Below the pieces are notes generated by a model. That model was not told where the DNA came from and did not search any database. It saw only the letters and a list, made by a program, of their open reading frames with translations. Position numbers and translations under genes: made by a program. A DNA stretch of 50,954 nt from positions 1 to 50,954 of the forward strand of contig CALUFR010000077.1 of NCBI GenBank assembly GCA_944319875.1, given 5' to 3'. This document shows positions 8,586 through 17,285 of this stretch, piece after piece. The DNA comes from an uncultured Bacteroides sp. (GTDB taxonomy: Bacteria; Bacteroidota; Bacteroidia; Bacteroidales; Bacteroidaceae). Each line of letters opens with the position of its first letter. Position 1 is the stretch's first letter.

Positions 8586-11500
8586 ATGGCGAGAATATAC
8601 GACAACATTGACATCAAGTTTACAGACGGGCTTTGCGGCATCATCGGGAATGTCGGTGTAAAACGTGTGGATTTCTGTGTGGGCTACTTTAATCTGCGCG
8701 GTTGGAAACTGATAGTGGAACAAGTGGACGGGCTTCCCGGCGACTATGTTTATGAAGATGACAAGCGTAAGTTGAGGTATTGCCGTCTGCTGATAGGGAT
8801 GCACCGTCCGGATGAGGATTTGATACGCAGTCTTTATTCACATCAGGAGGACATGCCCGATTCCGAATATGTGCAGCGTTGCAAACGGCAAATAGCACAA
8901 GATTTCCGAAACCAGCTTTTGTTGGGTTTGCCTACAAGTGTGGACGAACAGACCTTGCGCCGACTGTCCGTGCAGTTGAAAGAAGGTAAAGTATGCGTGA
9001 AACTCTACCTGAAAGAACCGCTCCACGCCAAGCTTTATTTGGCTCACCGCCCTGATGATAACTTCAACAAGATACAGGCCATCATGGGTAGCAGCAATCT
9101 GACGTATGCCGGACTGACCAAGCAGGGTGAGTTGAACGCGGAGTTTGCCGATAGCGACAGCGCGGAGAAGCTGGCCCGTTGGTTTGACGACCGTTGGAAC
9201 GAGCGTTTCTGTCTGGACATTACAGACGACCTTGCAAGGATAATTGATGAAAGCTGGGCGGGTGACCGGACGATACCGCCTTATTACATTTACCTGAAAA
9301 CAGCTTACCACCTAAGTCAGGAAGCGCGCAGCGGCATCAAAGAGTTCACACTTCCGCCGGAGTTCAGGCACGACCTGTTCGATTTCCAACAGACCGCCGT
9401 GAAAATAGCAGCGAAGAACCTCAATAACGACAAACGCAGCGGAGCGATGATTGGCGATGTGGTGGGATTGGGAAAGACCATCACGGCCTGTGCCATCGCC
9501 AAACTGTATGAGATGGCCTTTGCCAGCAGTACGTTGATTATCTGTCCGGCAAACCTTCAGGATATGTGGAGGAAATACATCCGGAAGTACGACCTTAAGG
9601 CGGAAGTATGGTCAATGGCACGTTCTATCGATGTGGATTCCGCTCGCTATTTCCGTCTGATAATCGTGGACGAAAGCCACAACTTGCGTAACAGTAATGG
9701 CATACGCTACCGCAACATACGCAACCTGATAGAACATCAGGGCAGCAAGGTGCTGCTCCTTACGGCCACGCCTTATAACAAGGACTTCTCAGATTTGGGA
9801 AGCCAGCTTCGCCTGTTCATAGGCGAAGACCAAGACTTGGGCATCCGACCGGAAGAATACATCCGCTCCATCGGTGGTGAAAGGGAGTTCCAGCGCAGGC
9901 ATAGCGACATACACATCCGCTCCATCCGCGCTTTTGAGAGAAGTCCGTATGCCGATGACTGGAACGAACTGATGAAGCTGTTCCTTATTCGTCGTACAAG
10001 GACGTTCATCAAGGAAAATTATGCCAAAACAGACGAAGAAACCGGACGGAAATACCTGCTGTTCCCGGATGGCAAAAAGTCATACTTCCCCGACAGAATA
10101 CCCCGTGCCGTCAAGTTTGCCACAGAGCCGGATGATCAATACAGCCGCCTCTATTCGTCCGAAATGATAGGCTTGATGGAAGAACTGCAACTGCCCCGTT
10201 ACGGCTTGATTCATTTCTATGACGAGACGAAAGCCGCAGATATTCAGATGCATGAAAAACAGGTTGTTGAAAATTTGTCACGCGCTGGACAACGCATGAT
10301 GGGGTTCTGTCGGAGCACGTTCTTCAAGCGTATAGATAGTAGCGGTTTTGCTTTTTTGTTGACTGTTTACCGCCACATCCTGCGCAATGCCATATTCATC
10401 TATGCCATAGATAACAAGCTGCCGTTACCCATTGGAGACGAGAACGCGCTCCCCGATGATTATGTGGAGGACGAAGATGGCACGGAAGGCTTCTTTAGTA
10501 ATACGGATGATGAGGGGAAACAAGACGGTGACGGTCAGCAGATTGCCATCCCGACAGATTTCGACTATTATATGGAAAAGGCGAAAGAGTGCTACATCAT
10601 TATCGAGAACCGCAACGCCTGCTCTTGGATTTCTTCCCGATATTTCAAGCGCACCTTGAAACAGCAACTTCGGCATGACTGCGACACCCTGCTGAGGATG
10701 ATTGCACTTTGCGGCGTATGGCAACCGGATACTGACCCGAAGCTGAACGAACTGGAGACTTTGCTGCAGGGAAGCCACGGGGCGGACAAGGTTATCGTAT
10801 TCACCCAGTTCTCTGACACGGCACATTATGTCTATAAACAAATGAAAAGGAGGGGAATGCAACAAATCGCCTGTGCGACAGGTGGGAGTAAGAATCCGAC
10901 AGACATAGTGGAACATTTCTCCCCCAAGAGCAACGACAAGGATTACCCGCAAGCGGAGCAGCACAGAATACTCATTGCCACCGATGTATTGAGCGAAGGA
11001 CAGAACCTACAGGATGCCCATGTCATCGTAAATTTTGATCTACCGTGGGCCATCATCCGCCTTATCCAACGTGCCGGACGTGTGGACCGTATCGGGCAGA
11101 AAGCGAATGAAATCCATTGCTATTCTTTCTTTCCGGCTGAAGGCGTGGAGGAAATCATCCGCCTGCGTTCACGCCTGAATGCCCGAATCAATGAGAATGC
11201 CCAAATCGTAGGTAGTGACGAGGTGTTCTTTGAGGGTAACGAGCAAAACCTGCGGGATATGTTCAACGAGAAAAGCGGCACGTTGGACGATGAGGACGAC
11301 AATGATGTGGACTTGTCCTCTCAGGCTTTCCAGATATGGAAGAACGCCACGGATGCCGACCCGAAACTGAAAGCCATCATTCCGGCACTGAGCAATGTCA
11401 TCTATTCCACTAAGGCTGCCACGGACGGGCAGCAGGAAGGAGTCATCACCTACGCCAAGACCTACAATGACTTCGACGTGTTGACATGGCTGGACGCGGA

Positions 11501-11972
11501 AGGCAACATCGTGAGCCAGTCGCAGAAGCGCATTCTGAACGCCTTGGCTTGTGAGGCGGACACGCCTGCTGTGGAGCCACTTTCCTGTCATCACAAACTG
11601 GTATCAAGAGCCGTTGAATCCATTGGGAATGAGGTGACCACCGTAGGCGGCATATTGGGTAACCGTTTCAGTACACGCTACCGCATCATCACCTTGCTGG
11701 AAAGCTATTACAACAATCCGCCCACACTTTTCTTTTCGCAGGAAAATAAAGATATGTTGAAACTATCCATAGATGACATCTACAACTATCCGCTGCTGGA
11801 AGGTGCTAAATTCACATTAGGACGGATGCTGCGCACAAACACCAGTGACGAGATTGTGGATTATGTACTGGAAATGCGTAAAAACATGACCCTTTGTCGC
11901 ATAGACGAGGAAAGGGACAACCATAAAGACCCCGTCATCATCTGTTCGATGGGACTGAAGCAGAAACCTTAA
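8586..11972 (+). CDS. PLD-family nuclease / SNF2-type helicase fusion, restriction or defence protein
   Basis: An 1128-residue protein with two modules. Residues about 20-210 are a phospholipase-D-like nuclease domain, with HAKLY at 147-151 and GSSNLT at 168-173 forming one HxK active site. Residues about 260-860 are a superfamily-2 SNF2/RapA-like motor. It has Walker A GLGKT (294-298), DESH (362-365), LLTATPYN (391-398), a C-lobe VIVFTQF near 735, and motif VI QRAGRVDRIGQ near 830. The tail is unassigned. One HxK motif suggests the nuclease works as a dimer. The methylase gene follows 12 bases after the stop, so this is probably the DNA-translocating, cutting subunit of a restriction-like system. 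The start MARIYDNIDIKFTDG is preferred. The ATG at 8533 is in another frame. Confidence 0.9.
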   Translation: MARIYDNIDIKFTDGLCGIIGNVGVKRVDFCVGYFNLRGWKLIVEQVDGLPGDYVYEDDKRKLRYCRLLIGMHRPDEDLIRSLYSHQEDMPDSEYVQRCKRQIAQDFRNQLLLGLPTSVDEQTLRRLSVQLKEGKVCVKLYLKEPLHAKLYLAHRPDDNFNKIQAIMGSSNLTYAGLTKQGELNAEFADSDSAEKLARWFDDRWNERFCLDITDDLARIIDESWAGDRTIPPYYIYLKTAYHLSQEARSGIKEFTLPPEFRHDLFDFQQTAVKIAAKNLNNDKRSGAMIGDVVGLGKTITACAIAKLYEMAFASSTLIICPANLQDMWRKYIRKYDLKAEVWSMARSIDVDSARYFRLIIVDESHNLRNSNGIRYRNIRNLIEHQGSKVLLLTATPYNKDFSDLGSQLRLFIGEDQDLGIRPEEYIRSIGGEREFQRRHSDIHIRSIRAFERSPYADDWNELMKLFLIRRTRTFIKENYAKTDEETGRKYLLFPDGKKSYFPDRIPRAVKFATEPDDQYSRLYSSEMIGLMEELQLPRYGLIHFYDETKAADIQMHEKQVVENLSRAGQRMMGFCRSTFFKRIDSSGFAFLLTVYRHILRNAIFIYAIDNKLPLPIGDENALPDDYVEDEDGTEGFFSNTDDEGKQDGDGQQIAIPTDFDYYMEKAKECYIIIENRNACSWISSRYFKRTLKQQLRHDCDTLLRMIALCGVWQPDTDPKLNELETLLQGSHGADKVIVFTQFSDTAHYVYKQMKRRGMQQIACATGGSKNPTDIVEHFSPKSNDKDYPQAEQHRILIATDVLSEGQNLQDAHVIVNFDLPWAIIRLIQRAGRVDRIGQKANEIHCYSFFPAEGVEEIIRLRSRLNARINENAQIVGSDEVFFEGNEQNLRDMFNEKSGTLDDEDDNDVDLSSQAFQIWKNATDADPKLKAIIPALSNVIYSTKAATDGQQEGVITYAKTYNDFDVLTWLDAEGNIVSQSQKRILNALACEADTPAVEPLSCHHKLVSRAVESIGNEVTTVGGILGNRFSTRYRIITLLESYYNNPPTLFFSQENKDMLKLSIDDIYNYPLLEGAKFTLGRMLRTNTSDEIVDYVLEMRKNMTLCRIDEERDNHKDPVIICSMGLKQKP

Positions 11973-11984
11973 AACTTTTGAATC

Positions 11985-14900
11985 ATGAGAAGAGCCTTAT
12001 TCAATCAATATATCAAGGAAGCCGCTTTCAAGGAAATGTTCATCACAGAAATGGGATGGAATCGTTTTCGCGGACAAGCGGAACTTGCACCGATTATCAT
12101 AGACGATAACGAATACCGTTTCACAACCGTTGCCGAACGCAACGGTTTCCAGATTCTCACGTGTCCGGTGAATGACATTCCTAACACTACGGCTTGCCGC
12201 AGGATTGATAACAAACTGCGCCGAAACGCCAACGATTATATCTGTGTGTTCTACATTCCTGGTACGGAACACCAGCAATGGATTGCCCCGATAAAAACTG
12301 TAGAGAAACGCGATGTTGTGGCCATTGAATACGAAACGGCGGACAAGGCAGACTTTCTGTTCTCCAAGATACCCGATTTGTCGTTTGAGGTGGACGAACA
12401 GACCACCATTGTGGACGTGAAAGAACGCATACAGGGGGCGTTTGTCGTGAATTCCGAGAAAATCACAAAGGATTTTTATACGGGATTCCGCAAGGAACAC
12501 AATGCTTTTGCCGAATTCATTACGGGCATAGACGACCAGATACCAGTATCGAAGAACCGAGACAAGCAGTGGTACACTTCCGTCATGCTCAACCGCCTTA
12601 TGTTCTGTTACTTCATCCAGAAGAAAGGCTTCCTTGACGGCAACTTTGACTACCTGCAAGAGAAATTGAAGTGGGTACAGCAGAAACGTGGTGAGAACTG
12701 CTTCTTCAAAACCTTCTACCGCGGTTTCCTTTCGGAACTTTTCCACGGCGGGCTCAATTCGCCCCGGCATAGCGATGAATTTGAGAATGTGTACGGACGC
12801 ATTCCTTACCTCAACGGCGGTATGTTCGAACAACACCAGTTGGAGCGCGACTATGCCGACATTGACATTGATGACGAGGCATTTGTCCGCCTGTTCCGTT
12901 TCTTTGATACGTGGCGGTGGCATTTGGACACGCGCATCACAGCCACAGGCAAGGACATCAACCCGGACGTGCTGGGCTACATCTTCGAACAGTACATCAA
13001 CGACCGGGCGCAGATGGGAGCCTACTATACCAAAGAGGACATCACCGAATACATCGGCAAGAACTGCATCATTCCTTTCCTGATGGACAAAGTGGCGGTG
13101 GCTTCGCCAGAAGCGTTCAAGGCGGACGGATATGTATGGCGCACGTTACGCGAAAGCGGTGACCGCTATGTGTATGACGCAGTGAAGAAAGGCTATACTT
13201 CGGACTGGAAAGAGCGCATCCCGACCAACATTGCCGAAGGGATTGATACTACAAAGCCTAAGTTGTTGGAACGTCGCAAGGACTGGAACACGAAGACACC
13301 GGAGGCATTCGCCCTGCCTACGGAGATTTGGCGGGAAACTGTGGAACGCTTGCAACGTTGCGAAAACATTCTTGCCAAAATCAAAGGAGGTGAAATCACG
13401 CACATCAATGACTTCATCACCTACAACCTCGACATCCGTTCGTTTGCCTACGACCTGTTGCAACAAGCGGACGACCGTCTGTTCATTCTCCATTTCTACA
13501 AGGCTTTGCAGCGGGTCACTGTCCTTGACCCTACCTGTGGTTCCGGTGCTTTTCTTTTCGCCGCCATGAACATTCTTGAACCGCTCTATGAGGTTTGCAT
13601 TGAGCGGATGCAGGAGTTCAACGCGCAGAATCCCAATTGGTTCAAGCCGGAATTAGAGGAGATTGCCCATAAGTACCGCAGCAACATCCAATACTTTATC
13701 TACAAGAGCATCATCCTGCGCAACCTCTATGGCGTGGACATCATGGTGGAGGCTACAGAAATTGCCAAGCTGCGCCTGTTCCTGAAGATGATGGCGGTGG
13801 TGGAGGTGGACTTCCGTGCCGATAATCTGGGGCTTGACCCGTTGCCGGATATTGATTTCAATATCCGTTGCGGCAATACGTTGGTAGGTTATGCCACAGA
13901 GGAGGAACTGAACCAGGATTTGGTTTATGGTGATATGTTTGCTATCCAGGAGTTCAAGGAGAAGGTAAGAACGGAAATGCAACTCGTTGCCACGGCTTAT
14001 GAAACGTTTAAGCACGTACAGTTCACGCAAAGTGAAGATATGATCACTTTCAAACAGGCGAAAGTGAAATTGAATGAACGGCTATCCTCTCTGAACGAAT
14101 TCCTTAACCGCCATTTACTTAAAGAAAATATATCTTCTTCCTATGAGGATTTGCTTACCACGCATCAGCCTTTCCATTGGTTAGCGGAGTTCTATCAGAT
14201 TATCCACGAGAATGGAGGATTTGATGTGATTATCGGCAATCCGCCGTATGTGGAATATAATAAGAAAGACAAAAGTACGGGAAAAGCAGTTTCGGACATA
14301 TATAAAATAAAAGATTATAAAACTGAAAGTTGTGGTAATTTACATGCTTATATCGCGGAAAGGTGTTTTGCTTTAACTAAAGCGATTAGTTATATAGGTC
14401 TTATAGTTCCTTTACCTTCAATAAATACGAGTAGGATGGAGACCTTACAAAAACTTATCAAACCATGTGAATCTAACACTCACGATGTTTGGATTTCGTG
14501 TTATGATGAGAGGCCAAGTGGATTATTCAATGGTGTTGATCAACGTTTGATAATTGAAATCTTATGTCGTAATGGCCAAGGAATTTTGTCTTCCACTAAA
14601 ATTAATCGTTGGCTCTCAGAATGGAGATACTTGTTGTTTTCTTCAATAAAATATGCGAACCAAACTAAAGATGTGATGTCATTAACAACATCAATCTTAA
14701 AAGTGTCCAATGAAATAGAGATTCCCATATTGCGAAAATTCTATTGTAACAAACCAATATCAATAGAAAAAAGTATCAGCAAGAAAGAAAATAAGGTTTA
14801 TTATCGTTCTGCAGGGGGACGATATTGGAAAGTGTTCTTGGATAAGCCTTTTGGAACAGGTAATAGAAGTGAAAAAGAGGCAGCCTTTGAGAATTTAAGC

Positions 14901-15278
14901 TCCTACTCGGTAGTAGCAGTATTAAGCAGTGATGTGTTTTGGTGGTATTATTCTTGTCATTTTGACATGTTTAATCTTGGTGATTATCAAATTTTTGGAT
15001 TCCGATTTTCTAATTGCCAAGATGATATTTTAAATAATCTGAGTGAAATTGGTGAGAATTACATTGATTCATTGGATGAATTTTCAATAGAAAAAACAGT
15101 AAAAACAAATCATGGAGATGTTTTACAAAAGCAGTATTATGTGCGTAAATCCAAGCCCATTATCAACGAAATCGACAAAGTCCTCGCCCAGCACTACGGC
15201 TTCACCGAAGAAGAGCTCGACTTCATCATCAACTACGACATCAAATACCGCATGGGTGACGAACTGAACGAAGAATAG
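11985..15278 (+). CDS. Eco57I-type class II adenine methyltransferase (restriction-modification / BREX-DISARM-like)
   Basis: A 1097-residue protein. SAM-binding motif I is DPTCGSGAF (about 515-523). The catalytic motif NPPY (about 750-753, in VIIGNPPYVEY) marks an N6-adenine methylase of the Eco57I/PglX group. The N-terminal 130 residues resemble the extra N-terminal region of large type IIG-like enzymes, but no PD-D/ExK nuclease motif is evident. Target recognition is expected after NPPY. From about 14255 to 15145 the DNA turns sharply AT-rich compared with both sides, then returns to normal for the conserved C-terminus (EEELDFIINYDIKYRMG). This suggests an exchanged recognition domain. It would methylate self DNA and probably guide the upstream PLD-helicase. 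Standard class 1 DISARM also has a helicase plus methylase, but drmA, drmB and drmC are absent. Confidence 0.9.
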   Translation: MRRALFNQYIKEAAFKEMFITEMGWNRFRGQAELAPIIIDDNEYRFTTVAERNGFQILTCPVNDIPNTTACRRIDNKLRRNANDYICVFYIPGTEHQQWIAPIKTVEKRDVVAIEYETADKADFLFSKIPDLSFEVDEQTTIVDVKERIQGAFVVNSEKITKDFYTGFRKEHNAFAEFITGIDDQIPVSKNRDKQWYTSVMLNRLMFCYFIQKKGFLDGNFDYLQEKLKWVQQKRGENCFFKTFYRGFLSELFHGGLNSPRHSDEFENVYGRIPYLNGGMFEQHQLERDYADIDIDDEAFVRLFRFFDTWRWHLDTRITATGKDINPDVLGYIFEQYINDRAQMGAYYTKEDITEYIGKNCIIPFLMDKVAVASPEAFKADGYVWRTLRESGDRYVYDAVKKGYTSDWKERIPTNIAEGIDTTKPKLLERRKDWNTKTPEAFALPTEIWRETVERLQRCENILAKIKGGEITHINDFITYNLDIRSFAYDLLQQADDRLFILHFYKALQRVTVLDPTCGSGAFLFAAMNILEPLYEVCIERMQEFNAQNPNWFKPELEEIAHKYRSNIQYFIYKSIILRNLYGVDIMVEATEIAKLRLFLKMMAVVEVDFRADNLGLDPLPDIDFNIRCGNTLVGYATEEELNQDLVYGDMFAIQEFKEKVRTEMQLVATAYETFKHVQFTQSEDMITFKQAKVKLNERLSSLNEFLNRHLLKENISSSYEDLLTTHQPFHWLAEFYQIIHENGGFDVIIGNPPYVEYNKKDKSTGKAVSDIYKIKDYKTESCGNLHAYIAERCFALTKAISYIGLIVPLPSINTSRMETLQKLIKPCESNTHDVWISCYDERPSGLFNGVDQRLIIEILCRNGQGILSSTKINRWLSEWRYLLFSSIKYANQTKDVMSLTTSILKVSNEIEIPILRKFYCNKPISIEKSISKKENKVYYRSAGGRYWKVFLDKPFGTGNRSEKEAAFENLSSYSVVAVLSSDVFWWYYSCHFDMFNLGDYQIFGFRFSNCQDDILNNLSEIGENYIDSLDEFSIEKTVKTNHGDVLQKQYYVRKSKPIINEIDKVLAQHYGFTEEELDFIINYDIKYRMGDELNEE

Positions 15279-15282
15279 AGTG

Positions 15283-15672
15283 ATGTGTACTTACCTTGGA
15301 AATAAAGACCTGCTAAACAAGCGGAAGATTGGTTTTCTTGCATCACGCAAGATTTCCACTTCCGCTGTATTGCCGACACTTGATTGGGCGGTAGAAATAA
15401 GTAAACGCACAGATGTTGCCGTGGTAAGCGGCTTTCATTCGCGATTGGAGAAAGACGTCCTAAAATTCCTGCTTCAAGGCAAGTGCGGCATCATTGTGGT
15501 GCTGGCCCGGGGAATGTATCACCGGCTGCCTGCATCCCTGCAGCAAGTTATGGGCGAGAATCGTCTCCTCATCATAGCACTCGGAAAAGAAACCGTCACT
15601 CGCGTTTCGGAGCGTACCGCCCATAAACGCAATGAATACGTGCGGGAACTGGCTGACGAAAACTTTCTGTAG
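15283..15672 (+). CDS. DprA/SLOG-like small Rossmann-fold protein
   Basis: A 129-residue protein starting 4 bases after the methylase stop; a GTG one codon earlier (15280) is an alternative start. The layout resembles the central Rossmann domain of DprA/Smf. KIGFLASRKIS replaces the usual first glycine-rich loop. VAVVSGFHSRLEKDVLKFLL parallels the SGxAxGID segment, and GKCGIIVVLARGMYHRLP parallels the GGxTIAVLxxGLxxxYP segment. RTAHKRNEYVRELAD parallels the RNRxIAxL end. DprA itself loads RecA on single strands, and SLOG relatives bind nucleotides in several defence systems. Its tight linkage suggests a third component of the island. The fold match is by eye only. Confidence 0.65.
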   Translation: MCTYLGNKDLLNKRKIGFLASRKISTSAVLPTLDWAVEISKRTDVAVVSGFHSRLEKDVLKFLLQGKCGIIVVLARGMYHRLPASLQQVMGENRLLIIALGKETVTRVSERTAHKRNEYVRELADENFL

Positions 15673-15679
15673 AGGATAA

Positions 15680-15808
15680 ATGAAAGTTCTCTTATTAAGC
15701 TCCCGCACTAAGATTATCGCTCTTCAAAAGACTGTTCTTAAATTCGGTCGGGTACATGTTCCGCAAGAACGTAAAAAAATCGGCAAGTGTTTCACTTTAT
15801 CAAAATAA
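15680..15808 (+). other. Possible 42-residue reading frame or gene remnant
   Basis: An open frame from ATG 15680 to TAA 15806-15808 ends in IGKCFTLSK. A stop-terminated frame at 8131-8160, on the other side of the island, ends in LGKYFRLSK. This might be a remnant of a gene end duplicated when the island arrived, or only a shared promoter-region sequence read as codons. No family is recognised. Confidence 0.25.
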
Positions 15809-15821
15809 TATTGCAACTTTA
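15790..15821 (+). promoter_or_regulatory. Promoter-like element for the small gene at 15841
   Basis: TTTC (15790-15793) and CAACTTTA (15814-15821) are 20 bases apart, the same geometry as at 8143-8174, within a 43-base block about 70 percent identical to that region. Transcription would start near 15828, which favours the ATG at 15841 for the gene. Confidence 0.4.
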
Positions 15822-15840
15822 CAGAAAGGATTCTGCTGTT

Positions 15841-15984
15841 ATGGAAAAAGTAAAGATTACACGTGAGGAAGCATTCGCTAAGTTTCAAGCGGCTAAGGAT
15901 AAAAAGCGCGCATGCCTTAAGCAGCAGGAAAAGTCGATGAAGGAGATTTATAAAAAAAACGTATTGGTAAAGAAGCAGAAATGA
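15841..15984 (+). CDS. Small charged helical protein of unknown function
   Basis: A 47-residue protein beginning MEKVKITREEAFAKFQAAK and ending VLVKKQK. It is rich in Lys and Glu with a heptad-like pattern, so one long helix is likely. An in-frame ATG at 15787 would add 18 residues, but it lies inside the promoter-like block and the extra residues look unlike the rest. I recall similar short proteins in Bacteroides genomes but no function. It lies between the restriction island and the MBL-fold gene, separated from both by promoter-like signals. Confidence 0.55.
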   Translation: MEKVKITREEAFAKFQAAKDKKRACLKQQEKSMKEIYKKNVLVKKQK

Positions 15985-15989
15985 TTCCC

Positions 15990-16020
15990 TTGCCTCACTC
16001 CCCGATTTTCCTTATCTTCG
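15990..16020 (+). promoter_or_regulatory. Promoter of the MBL-fold hydrolase gene
   Basis: TTG (15990-15992) and TATCTTCG (16013-16020, one change from TAnnTTTG) are spaced 20 bases apart, ending 20 bases before the ATG at 16040. Both the spacing and the position fit a Bacteroidetes promoter. Confidence 0.55.
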
Positions 16021-16039
16021 CCCAACAAAATAAGGCAAT

Positions 16040-16855
16040 ATGAAGAATAAGAATCAAATCATCATGCTTGGCACCGGTAATGCCATCGCCACTCGATGCT
16101 ACAATACCTGCTTTCTGTTGAAAATGGGAAACAATAAACTATTGGTGGATGCCGGTGGGGGCAATGGGATTTTGTCACAACTGGAACGTGCCGGTCTTAC
16201 CTTGAGCGACCTGCACGATATGTTTCTTACCCACGCACATACTGATCACCTGTTAGGAGCCGTCTGGATAGTTCGAATGGTGATACACCGGATGAAAAAC
16301 GGAGCATACGAAGGGACCTTCAGTGTTCATAGCCATGACAAGGCCCTGCATGTACTGGATGCAATATGCCGCATGACACTGCCGGAAAAGGATCGCAGTT
16401 ATTTGGGAAAACGTGTTCTTTTCTGTGAGCGGAAAGACGGGGAGACATTCGACGCGGGCGGTATCCGCTTGCAATGCTTCGACATACATTCCACCAAAGA
16501 GAAACAGTTCGGATTCCGTACCGTTTTCCCTGACGGGCAATCCTTGACTTGCTTGGGCGATGAACCGTTCAATCCGCTTTGCCGCCCTTATGTAGACGGT
16601 GCCGACTGGTTGTTGTGCGAGGCGTTTTGCCTGTATGCCGACCGCGAACGTTTCAAACCTTACGAAAAACATCATAGCACCGCTTTAGAAGCCGGAACTT
16701 TGGCAGCAGAACTGCATGTAAAGAACCTATTGCTTTACCACACCGAAGACCGCACGCTTGACACCCGTAAGGCGAAATATACGGAAGAGGCGACACGAAA
16801 TTTTTCCGGACGTATATTTGTCCCTGACGATTTCGAAGTAATAAATATAAAATAG
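16040..16855 (+). CDS. MBL-fold metallo-hydrolase (RNase Z-like)
   Basis: A 271-residue cytoplasmic protein with the metallo-beta-lactamase fold. The metal motif THAHTDHLLG (HxHxDH, about residues 64-73) is intact. Later metal ligands are likely in CLGDEPFNP, in the segment LLCEAF, and in the His-rich EKHHSTALEAGTLA. The start GTGNAIATRCYNTCFLL and the KNLLLYHTEDRT segment resemble RNase Z/ElaC relatives, which cut tRNA 3' trailers. However, it differs enough, and is common enough as a paralogue, that another phosphodiester or ester substrate is possible. It has its own promoter, and the small 16882 gene follows 26 bases later. Confidence 0.85.
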   Translation: MKNKNQIIMLGTGNAIATRCYNTCFLLKMGNNKLLVDAGGGNGILSQLERAGLTLSDLHDMFLTHAHTDHLLGAVWIVRMVIHRMKNGAYEGTFSVHSHDKALHVLDAICRMTLPEKDRSYLGKRVLFCERKDGETFDAGGIRLQCFDIHSTKEKQFGFRTVFPDGQSLTCLGDEPFNPLCRPYVDGADWLLCEAFCLYADRERFKPYEKHHSTALEAGTLAAELHVKNLLLYHTEDRTLDTRKAKYTEEATRNFSGRIFVPDDFEVINIK

Positions 16856-16881
16856 GAAAGAGGGAGTTTAGAAGTAAGCAT

Positions 16882-17151
16882 ATGGTAGAATATACAAGCA
16901 GCAGATTATGTTTCAAAGCTGACCTGATTGAGTCTTTGAAAGATTACGATTCTTTTGTTATGCATACGCCTGATGGCACATTTATGTTCACAAAAGCGGA
17001 TTTCTATCGTGTCTTTTCGAATGTCGTCAAAACGAAAAGTTATCAAGAGGGAAGAATTTATCATTATCCAAGACTTCCTCAAAAGGCTATGCCGTTTTTA
17101 ATCGCAGGCCGATATAAAAATAGGAGGGTATGTCAAAATATGAAGTGGTAA
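16882..17151 (+). CDS. Hypothetical protein whose C-terminus is supplied by a hairpin repeat
   Basis: An 89-residue protein with a core of about 80 residues (VEYTSSRLCFKADLIESLK, later HTPDGTFMFTKADFYRVF and YHYPRLPQKAMPFLI). I recall similar small Bacteroidales proteins of unknown function. The last residues (RRVCQNMKW) and the stop at 17149-17151 lie inside the hairpin repeat that begins at 17124. The original 3' end has therefore probably been replaced, and the protein may be a few residues longer or shorter than its relatives. Whether it is still functional is open. The start is the ATG at 16882, 26 bases after the MBL gene. Confidence 0.6.
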   Translation: MVEYTSSRLCFKADLIESLKDYDSFVMHTPDGTFMFTKADFYRVFSNVVKTKSYQEGRIYHYPRLPQKAMPFLIAGRYKNRRVCQNMKW

Positions 17152-17207
17152 CTAAACTCTCCTCCTCCGGGGAGTTTGAATACTTCTCTACATTTTGACA
17201 CACCCTC
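17124..17207. repeat. Palindromic hairpin repeat, copy 2
   Basis: GAGGGTATGTCAAAAT (17124-17139) pairs with ATTTTGACACACCCTC (17192-17207). An inner stem formed by AAACTCTCC and GGGGAGTTT surrounds TCCTCC. It shares arms and the AAGTGGTAACT segment with the copies at 2377-2437 and 21523-21603. It overlaps the end of the 16882 gene. Confidence 0.85.
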
Positions 17208-17285
17208 GCAAATTCTTTTAAACCAAACTTCTCTTAAGGTTTGATTGGTAAGTGAGCAAGAGATGACAGATTATCTCTTTCCTTG

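Noticed and set aside
8533..8661. A 42-residue frame beginning at ATG 8533 that overlaps the helicase start in another frame
   Set aside because: The N-terminus of the helicase at 8586 looks genuine. The small frame has no features beyond being open. A leader-peptide role cannot be excluded but is unsupported.
8301..8804. A 167-residue minus-strand frame across the leader region and the helicase start
   Set aside because: It overlaps a terminator hairpin and the N-terminal coding part of the nuclease domain, and it has no recognisable content.
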